Source: Streptomyces sp. BK208 | GTDB lineage: Bacteria > Actinomycetota > Actinomycetes > Streptomycetales > Streptomycetaceae | Length of the DNA stretch: 64,000 nt | Direction: 5' to 3' | NCBI RefSeq assembly: GCF_004364245.1 | Contig: NZ_SOAV01000005.1 | Span: 434,001-498,000 of the forward strand | Shown here: piece after piece, positions 58,753-64,000 of the stretch | Numbering within the stretch: the first letter of the stretch is position 1 | Layout: each line of letters begins with the position of its first letter | Notes under the pieces: model-generated | Told to the model about the DNA's origin: nothing | The model's input: the letters and a program-made list of their open reading frames with translations, nothing else | Database searches by the model: none | Program-made: the position numbers and the translations under genes

Positions 58753-59078
58753 CGAGCAACGGGGTGCCCGAGGTGACGGACGCGGACTTCGCGGCGGAGG
58801 TGATCGGGTCGGACCTGCCCGTGCTGGTGGAGTTCACCGCCGACTGGTGCCCGCCGTGCCGGCAGATGGCGCCGGTGCTCAGCGCCCTGGCCGAGGAGGA
58901 GGGCGACCGGCTGCGGGTCGTGCAGCTGAACGTCGACCGGAACCCGGCGACCACGAACGCGTACAAGGTGCTGTCGATGCCGACGTTCCTGGTGTTCCGC
59001 GGGGGCGAGCCGGTGAAGTCGATGGTCGGCTCCCGGCCCAAGCGGCGGCTCCTGGAGGAACTGGCCGACGTCGTCTGA
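58749..59078 (+). CDS. trxA: Thioredoxin with WCPPC active site
   Basis: 109 aa single-domain thioredoxin. Active site Trp33-Cys34-Pro35-Pro36-Cys37 (FTADWCPPCRQM) replaces the canonical WCGPC, which usually changes the redox potential. The cis-Pro lies in LSMPTFLVF. The start overlaps the merR stop (ATGA). Cytoplasmic, with no signal peptide. A clear Rho-independent terminator follows at 59132. Symbol by function; Streptomyces has several thioredoxins. Confidence 0.92.
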   Translation: MTSNGVPEVTDADFAAEVIGSDLPVLVEFTADWCPPCRQMAPVLSALAEEEGDRLRVVQLNVDRNPATTNAYKVLSMPTFLVFRGGEPVKSMVGSRPKRRLLEELADVV

Positions 59079-59131
59079 CCGGCCCGGAACCGGGCCGGGC
59101 CGGGCATCGGCCTGGCCCGTCCGGCGCACAA

Positions 59132-59165
59132 GAAATCCCCCGAGCAATTGCGCTCGGGGGATTTC
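59132..59165. terminator. Intrinsic terminator after trx
   Basis: Perfect 14-bp stem GAAATCCCCCGAGC / GCTCGGGGGATTTC (arms 59132-59145 and 59152-59165, 6-nt loop AATTGC). Confidence 0.88.
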
Positions 59166-59234
59166 TCTGCGTATATTTGTTGATTCGCGACTTCAGAAGA
59201 ATGCAATCGCGAAGAAGTTCAGTAGGCACAGTAT

Positions 59235-61502
59235 ATGCGGCCGGGAGTGGAATTGTCAAACACCGAATTTCCGGACGATGAATTGCTGCACGAGCAGGAA
59301 TTCATCGACGGACTGTACGCGCGCGTGGACGCGCTGCGCGGCGACGCCGAGGTCTCCGTCACCGAGGCGCTCGCGCAGGGCAACACCCCCCAGCAGGCAC
59401 GCCTGGAGCGGGACATCCTGGTCGCCGAGCGCTCCGGGCTGCTCGCCGCGCTCAACGCGGTGGACGGCTCCCTCTGCTTCGGACGGATCGACCTCACCTC
59501 CGGGGACGCCCACCACATCGGCCGCATCGGACTGCGCGCCGACGACGCCGAACGCACGCCCCTCCTCGTCGACTGGCGGGCCGGTGTCGCCCGCCCCTTC
59601 TACCTGGCCACCGGCCACACCCCGATGGGACTGCGCCGCCGCCGGCACATCACCAGCGAGGGCCGCACCGTCACCGCGCTGCACGACGAGATCCTCGACC
59701 TCGGCGACGAGACCCGCACCGGCCACGAGGACCCGTCCGGCGACGCCGTACTGCTGGCCGCGCTGAACTCCGCGCGTACCGGCCGCATGGGCGACATCGT
59801 GCAGACCATCCAGGCCGACCAGGACCGCATCATCCGCGCCCCGCACCGCGGCGTGCTGGTCGTCGAGGGCGGCCCCGGCACCGGCAAGACCGCCGTCGCC
59901 CTGCACCGCGCCGCCTACCTGCTCTACGAGCACCGCGAACTGCTCGCCAAGCGCGCCGTCCTCATCGTCGGCCCCAACCCGGCCTTCCTCGGCTACATCG
60001 GCGAGGTGCTGCCCTCGCTGGGCGAGACCGGCGTGCTCCTCGCCACCGTCGGCGAGCTGTTCCCCGGCGTGAAGGCCACCGCGGCGGACACCCCCGAGGC
60101 GGCGGCCGTGAAGGGCCGGGCCGACATGGCCGACGTGCTCGCCGAGGTGGTCCGCGACCGGCAGGCGCTGCCCGACCCGGTGATCACGATCGAGCACGAC
60201 CGTGACGTCCTCATGCTCGACGACGACCTGGTCAACGTCGCCCGCGAGCGCACCCGGGGCGCGAAGCTGCCGCACAACGCGGCCCGCGAGCACTTCGAGG
60301 GCCACATCCTCAACACCCTCACCGACATGGTCGCCGAGCGCATCGGCACCGACCCCTACGACGGCAGCAACCTCCTCGACCCCAGCGACATCACCCAGAT
60401 CCGCGACGAACTCGCCGAGAACCCCGAGGTCTGGTCCGCCATCGACCGGCTGTGGCCCCGGCTCACCCCGCAGCGCCTGGTCGCCGACTTCCTCGCCGCC
60501 CCCGAGGCGTTCCTCCCCGCCGAGGACGCCGCCGCCGTCCGCCGCCCGGTCACCCGGCGCTGGACCGTCGCCGACGTGCCGCTGCTGGACGAGGCCGCCG
60601 AACTGCTCGGCGTGGACGACCGGGTGGCCCGCTCCCGGGCCGAGCGCGAGCGCGAGGAGCAGATCGCCTACGCGCAGGGCGTGCTGGACGTGTCGTACGC
60701 GTCCCGGACCTACGAGTTCGAGGACAAGGACGAGGACGACGCCGAGGTTTTGTCCGCGCACGACATCATCGACGCCGAGCGCTTCGCCGAGCGCCAGGAG
60801 GAGGACGACCACCGCAGTGCCGCCGAACGCGCCGCGGCGGACCGCACCTGGGCCTTCGGGCACATCATCGTGGACGAGGCGCAGGAGCTGTCCCCGATGG
60901 CCTGGCGGCTGCTGATGCGGCGCTGCCCGACCCGCTCGATGACCCTGGTCGGCGACCCGGCGCAGACCGCGGAGGCGGCCGGTGTCGGCTCCTGGTCGAA
61001 GATCCTCGCCCCGTACGTCGAGGACCGCTGGGAGCACACCCGGCTCGGGGTCAACTACCGCACCCCGGCCGAGGTCATGGACCTGGCGGCCGCCGTCGTC
61101 CGCGCCGGCGACCCGGAGTTCACACCGCCGAGTTCGGTGCGCTCCACGGGCGTACGCCCCTGGGTCCGCGCCACCGGCGACCTTCCCGCGGCCGTCGCCG
61201 AGGCCGTCCGGGAGCTGACCCCCCAGGAGGGGCGCCTCGCCGTCATCGCACCGCGGGAGCTGCACCGCTCCCTGGCGGCCCGGCTCGACGGCGTGACGGC
61301 GGACGCCGAGCCGGACCTGACGCACCGGACGGTCCTCCTCGACCCCCGCCAGTCCAAGGGCCTGGAGTTCGACTCCGTCCTGGTCGTCGAGCCCGGCCGC
61401 TACGGCACCAGCGACCTGTACGTGGCCCTCACCCGCGCCACCCAGCACCTCGGCGTCCTGCACAGCGAGCCGCTGCCGGAGGGTCTCGCGGACGCCGGGT
61501 GA
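59235..61502 (+). CDS. HelD-like superfamily 1 helicase / RNA polymerase-recycling factor
   Basis: 755 aa UvrD/Rep-related ATPase. An N-terminal coiled region with the HEQEFIDGLYARVDAL start typical of HelD precedes Walker A GGPGTGKTAVALHRAA (about residues 212-227). Walker B VDEAQELSPMAWRLLMRR, LVGDPAQTAE, NYRTPAEVMDLA, QSKGLEFDSVLVVEP and YVALTRATQHL are the later helicase motifs. HelD proteins rescue stalled RNA polymerase, and the related HelR confers rifamycin tolerance. I see no rifamycin-associated element in the A/T-rich upstream region. ATG at 59235 is provisional; the ribosome site is weak. Confidence 0.88.
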   Translation: MRPGVELSNTEFPDDELLHEQEFIDGLYARVDALRGDAEVSVTEALAQGNTPQQARLERDILVAERSGLLAALNAVDGSLCFGRIDLTSGDAHHIGRIGLRADDAERTPLLVDWRAGVARPFYLATGHTPMGLRRRRHITSEGRTVTALHDEILDLGDETRTGHEDPSGDAVLLAALNSARTGRMGDIVQTIQADQDRIIRAPHRGVLVVEGGPGTGKTAVALHRAAYLLYEHRELLAKRAVLIVGPNPAFLGYIGEVLPSLGETGVLLATVGELFPGVKATAADTPEAAAVKGRADMADVLAEVVRDRQALPDPVITIEHDRDVLMLDDDLVNVARERTRGAKLPHNAAREHFEGHILNTLTDMVAERIGTDPYDGSNLLDPSDITQIRDELAENPEVWSAIDRLWPRLTPQRLVADFLAAPEAFLPAEDAAAVRRPVTRRWTVADVPLLDEAAELLGVDDRVARSRAEREREEQIAYAQGVLDVSYASRTYEFEDKDEDDAEVLSAHDIIDAERFAERQEEDDHRSAAERAAADRTWAFGHIIVDEAQELSPMAWRLLMRRCPTRSMTLVGDPAQTAEAAGVGSWSKILAPYVEDRWEHTRLGVNYRTPAEVMDLAAAVVRAGDPEFTPPSSVRSTGVRPWVRATGDLPAAVAEAVRELTPQEGRLAVIAPRELHRSLAARLDGVTADAEPDLTHRTVLLDPRQSKGLEFDSVLVVEPGRYGTSDLYVALTRATQHLGVLHSEPLPEGLADAG

Positions 61503-61505
61503 CGG

Positions 61506-64000
61506 TCAGGCCGGGCGCAGCCACACCGTCGCCAGGGGCGGCAGGGTCAGCCGGATGCTCGCCGGACGGCCGTGCCACCCCTGCGGCTCCGGCTTGACCG
61601 GGTCCGGGTTCACCACGTCGCCACCGCCGTACCGGGCGGCGTCGGTGTTCAGCACCTCGTGCCAGGCCGGGACGTCGTCGGGGACGCCGAGACGGTAGTC
61701 GGAGCGGACCACCGGGGCGAAGTGGGAGACCGCGAGCAACGGGGTGCCGTCGGCGTCCAGCCGCAGGAACGCCACTACGTCGTCCTCGGCTGCGTCGCCG
61801 ACCACCCACGCGAACCCGGAGGGGTGGGTGTCGCGCCGCCACAGCGCGGGCGTGTCCCGGTAGACCGTGTTCAGGTCCCGCACCAGGTCGCGCACGCCCC
61901 GGTGGTCCGCCGACGCGCCGTACTCCGGGTCGAGCAGCCACCAGTCGGGACCGTGCGCCTCCGACCACTCGGCGCCCTGCGCGAACTCCTGCCCCATGAA
62001 GAGCAGCTGCTTGCCGGGGTGGGCCCACATGTAGCCCAGGTACGCCCGCTCGTTGGCACGCTGCTGCCACCAGTCACCGGGCATCTTCGACACCAGCGAC
62101 TTCTTGCCGTGCACCACCTCGTCGTGCGATATCGGCAGCACGTAGTTCTCGCTGTACGCGTACACCATGGAGAAGGTCAGCTCGCCGTGGTGGTACGTGC
62201 GGTGCACCGGCTCGTGGCTCATGTACGCGAGCGAGTCGTGCATCCAGCCCATGTTCCACTTCAGCCCGAACCCGAGCCCGCCGAAGCCGCTCGGCCCCTT
62301 GTGGTGCGTGGCCCGCGTGACCCCGTCCCACGCCGTCGACTCCTCGGCCACGGTCACGACGCCCGGCACCCGCCGGTAGACCGTCGCGTTCATCTCCTGG
62401 AGGAACGCCACCGCGTCCAGGTTCTCCCGGCCTCCGTGCTCGTTGGGCGTCCACTGGCCCGGCTCGCGCGAGTAGTCCAGGTAGAGCATCGAGGCGACCG
62501 CGTCCACGCGCAGCCCGTCGATGTGGAACTCCTCGCACCAGTACACGGCGTTGGCGACCAGGAAGTTGCGCACCTCCCGGCGGCCGAAGTCGAACTCCAG
62601 CGTCCCCCAGTCCGGATGGGCGGCCCGCAGCGGATCGGAGTGCTCGTACAGCGGCCGCCCGTCGAACTCGGCGAGGGCCCAGTCGTCGCGCGGGAAGTGC
62701 GCCGGAACCCAGTCCATGAGGACGCCGATGCCGGCCTGGTGCAGCCGGTCGACCAGGTACTTGAAGTCGTCGGGGTCGCCCAGACGCGCGGTCGGGGCGT
62801 AGAAACCGGTGACCTGGTAGCCCCACGAGCCGCCGAAGGGGTGCTCGGCGACCGGCATCAGCTCGACATGGGTGAAGCCCAGGTCGGCTACGTACGCCGG
62901 GAGTTGCTCCGCCAGCTCGCGGTAGGTCAGGCCGGGGCGCCAGGACGGCAGGTGGACCTCGTACACGGACATCGGCGCCTCGTGCGCGGGCGCGTCCGCG
63001 CGGCGGGCCAGCCACTCCCCGTCGCCCCAGGTGTAGTCCGAGGCGTGCACGACGGAGGAGGTGGCCGGCGGCACCTCCGTACGCCGGGCCAGCGGGTCGG
63101 CGCGGAAGGTGCGCGAACCGTCGGGGCGGGTGATCTCGTACTTGTACAGCTCGCCGGCGCCGATGCCGGGCAGGAACAGCTCCCACACGCCGGTCGAGCC
63201 GAGGGAGCGCATCGGATGAGCGGTGCCGTCCCAGAAGTTGAAACCGCCGGCCACCCGGACCCCGCGGGCGTTGGGCGCCCACACCGCGAACCGGGTGCCC
63301 GCCACCCCGTCCTGGGTCGTGGGATGCGCGCCGAGCGCCCGCCACAGCTCCTCGTGCCGGCCCTCGCCGATCAGGTGCAGGTCCAGCTCGCCCAGGGTGG
63401 GCAGGAAGCGGTACGGGTCCTCGGCCTCCAGGACCGTCTCCTCGTACGCCACCAGGAGGCGGTGGACCGGGACCTCGTCGAGCGGCACGAGAGCGGAGAA
63501 GAAGCCGTCCCCGTCGTCGTGCAGTTCGAGCCGCAGCCCCGTGGACAGCACGGTCACCGCCCGGGCGTGCGGCCGGAACACCCGGAACGCGACTCCGCCG
63601 GGCACCCGGTGGGCACCGAGCACCGCGTGGGGGTCGTGGTGCGTGCCGGCGAGCAGCCGCTCCCGGTCGCCGGCGCCCAGTGCGGGGGAGACGGCCACCT
63701 CGGCCACCTCGGCCACCTCGGCCACCTCGGCCACCTCGGCCGCCGCAGGGGCCTCGGCCCCGGCCGGCGGGGAGGGCACGGCGGCCTTCCGGGGGGCCTT
63801 CCCGGGGGCCTTCCGGGCCTCGGCCGCCTTGCCGGCGGAGATCGTCTCGGCCTCGGCCGTCGCCTTGGCCCGGGCCGTCTTCTTGGCCTCGGCTGTCTTC
63901 CCCACAGCCGTCTTCTCGGCTTCGGTCGTCTTCTTCCCGGGCGTCTTCTTCGCTCCGGTCGTCTTCTTCCCGGCTGTCTTCTTGGCCTGGGCCGTCTTCT
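61506..64000 (-). CDS. glgB: 1,4-alpha-glucan branching enzyme with Lys-rich N-terminal extension (5' end outside window)
   Basis: GH13 enzyme that makes alpha-1,6 branches in glycogen. The reading frame is open to the right edge, so the N-terminus is missing. An internal GTG at 63905 would give 799 aa, but codons above it continue with KKTAGKKTTGAKKTPGKKT repeats that look real. Domains: Lys/Ala/Thr-rich extension, an (E-V-A) repeat, two CBM48 modules, then the barrel with DGLRVDAVASM (nucleophile Asp), VTVAEESTAW (acid Glu) and ISHDEVVHG (third Asp). Neighbouring genes beyond the edge are probably the treS-pep2-glgE set, from memory. Confidence 0.93.
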   Translation of the reverse strand, partial: KTAQAKKTAGKKTTGAKKTPGKKTTEAEKTAVGKTAEAKKTARAKATAEAETISAGKAAEARKAPGKAPRKAAVPSPPAGAEAPAAAEVAEVAEVAEVAEVAVSPALGAGDRERLLAGTHHDPHAVLGAHRVPGGVAFRVFRPHARAVTVLSTGLRLELHDDGDGFFSALVPLDEVPVHRLLVAYEETVLEAEDPYRFLPTLGELDLHLIGEGRHEELWRALGAHPTTQDGVAGTRFAVWAPNARGVRVAGGFNFWDGTAHPMRSLGSTGVWELFLPGIGAGELYKYEITRPDGSRTFRADPLARRTEVPPATSSVVHASDYTWGDGEWLARRADAPAHEAPMSVYEVHLPSWRPGLTYRELAEQLPAYVADLGFTHVELMPVAEHPFGGSWGYQVTGFYAPTARLGDPDDFKYLVDRLHQAGIGVLMDWVPAHFPRDDWALAEFDGRPLYEHSDPLRAAHPDWGTLEFDFGRREVRNFLVANAVYWCEEFHIDGLRVDAVASMLYLDYSREPGQWTPNEHGGRENLDAVAFLQEMNATVYRRVPGVVTVAEESTAWDGVTRATHHKGPSGFGGLGFGLKWNMGWMHDSLAYMSHEPVHRTYHHGELTFSMVYAYSENYVLPISHDEVVHGKKSLVSKMPGDWWQQRANERAYLGYMWAHPGKQLLFMGQEFAQGAEWSEAHGPDWWLLDPEYGASADHRGVRDLVRDLNTVYRDTPALWRRDTHPSGFAWVVGDAAEDDVVAFLRLDADGTPLLAVSHFAPVVRSDYRLGVPDDVPAWHEVLNTDAARYGGGDVVNPDPVKPEPQGWHGRPASIRLTLPPLATVWLRPA
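63693..63737. repeat. Five-copy 9-bp coding minisatellite in glgB
   Basis: GGCCACCTC is repeated five times without error from 63693 to 63737 and encodes five Glu-Val-Ala units on the minus strand, at the junction between the Lys-rich extension and the first folded domain. Confidence 0.92.

Noticed and set aside
59166..59234. Rifamycin-associated element in front of the HelD-like gene
   Set aside because: The expected GC-rich palindrome is absent. The region is A/T-rich with only weak, imperfect repeats.
63693..63737. Short regular repeats as a CRISPR array
   Set aside because: Nine-bp units without spacers, inside a coding frame, no cas genes nearby.
1..64000. Mobile element, prophage or biosynthetic gene cluster
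   Set aside because: No transposase, integrase, att-like tRNA end, or PKS/NRPS/terpene gene. Base composition and codon use are uniform apart from short intergenic patches.

Overview
The window is Streptomyces chromosome. G+C is very high with strong third-position G/C bias, start codons are often GTG, ATGA/GTGA stop-start overlaps are frequent, and the genes scy, filP, nucS and icmA are present. From memory, gene content and order follow the S. coelicolor interval running from chiC (about SCO5376) to glgBI (about SCO5440). No database search was possible, so that match is recollection plus family recognition. I see no tRNA, rRNA, CRISPR array, insertion sequence or prophage. This is conserved core-arm chromosome, not an island.

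Layout. 1-3665: secreted chitinase chiC (cut by the left edge) with its two-component system chiR/chiS. 3818-9074: two small membrane proteins, a cobalamin adenosyltransferase, a DrrAB-like ABC exporter with a divergent TetR gene, a 3-hydroxybutyryl-CoA dehydrogenase and a STAS protein. 9308-15083: a large membrane-anchored P-loop-like protein, mismatch endonuclease nucS, an SCO5389-family protein, an LLM flavin oxidoreductase and a zinc-ribbon protein. 15117-24432: two tandem paralogous ABC-2 exporters, then the polar-growth coiled-coil proteins FilP and Scy. 24667-27526: methylmalonyl-CoA epimerase, thiolase and the mutase chaperone meaB. 27898-32577: an MFS transporter, a PepSY protein divergent from an OmpR-type two-component system, and a MarR gene. 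32679-36571: three AIM24 paralogues, two DUF3817 proteins, an MTH1187-type thiamine-binding protein and a MarR gene. 36666-40343: isobutyryl-CoA mutase icmA, a TetR gene and a thioredoxin-TPR protein. 40997-43793: an exported DUF6230 / DUF6114 / acidic secreted protein operon behind a 653-bp regulatory region. 43911-49970: pta-ackA and pyk, with pfkA divergent. 50008-54026: an HTH regulator and a CUT1 sugar importer without its own ATPase. 54270-58175: a CitA-type two-component system divergent from a DctA symporter. 58354-61502: merR-trx and a HelD-like helicase. 61506-64000: glycogen branching enzyme with a lysine-rich N-terminal extension cut by the right edge.

Themes. B12-dependent acyl-CoA metabolism recurs: adenosyltransferase, epimerase, MeaB and IcmA, plus the thiolase and the dehydrogenase. 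Chitin use links the left end to the sugar importer, because both promoters carry DasR/chitinase-type GGTCYRGACC elements placed around a -35 box. pfkA, pyk, pta and ackA form an overflow-metabolism node. The least understood parts are the DUF6230-DUF6114-secreted operon, the AIM24 triplet, the PepSY/two-component module with phased repeats, and the arginine-P-loop membrane protein.
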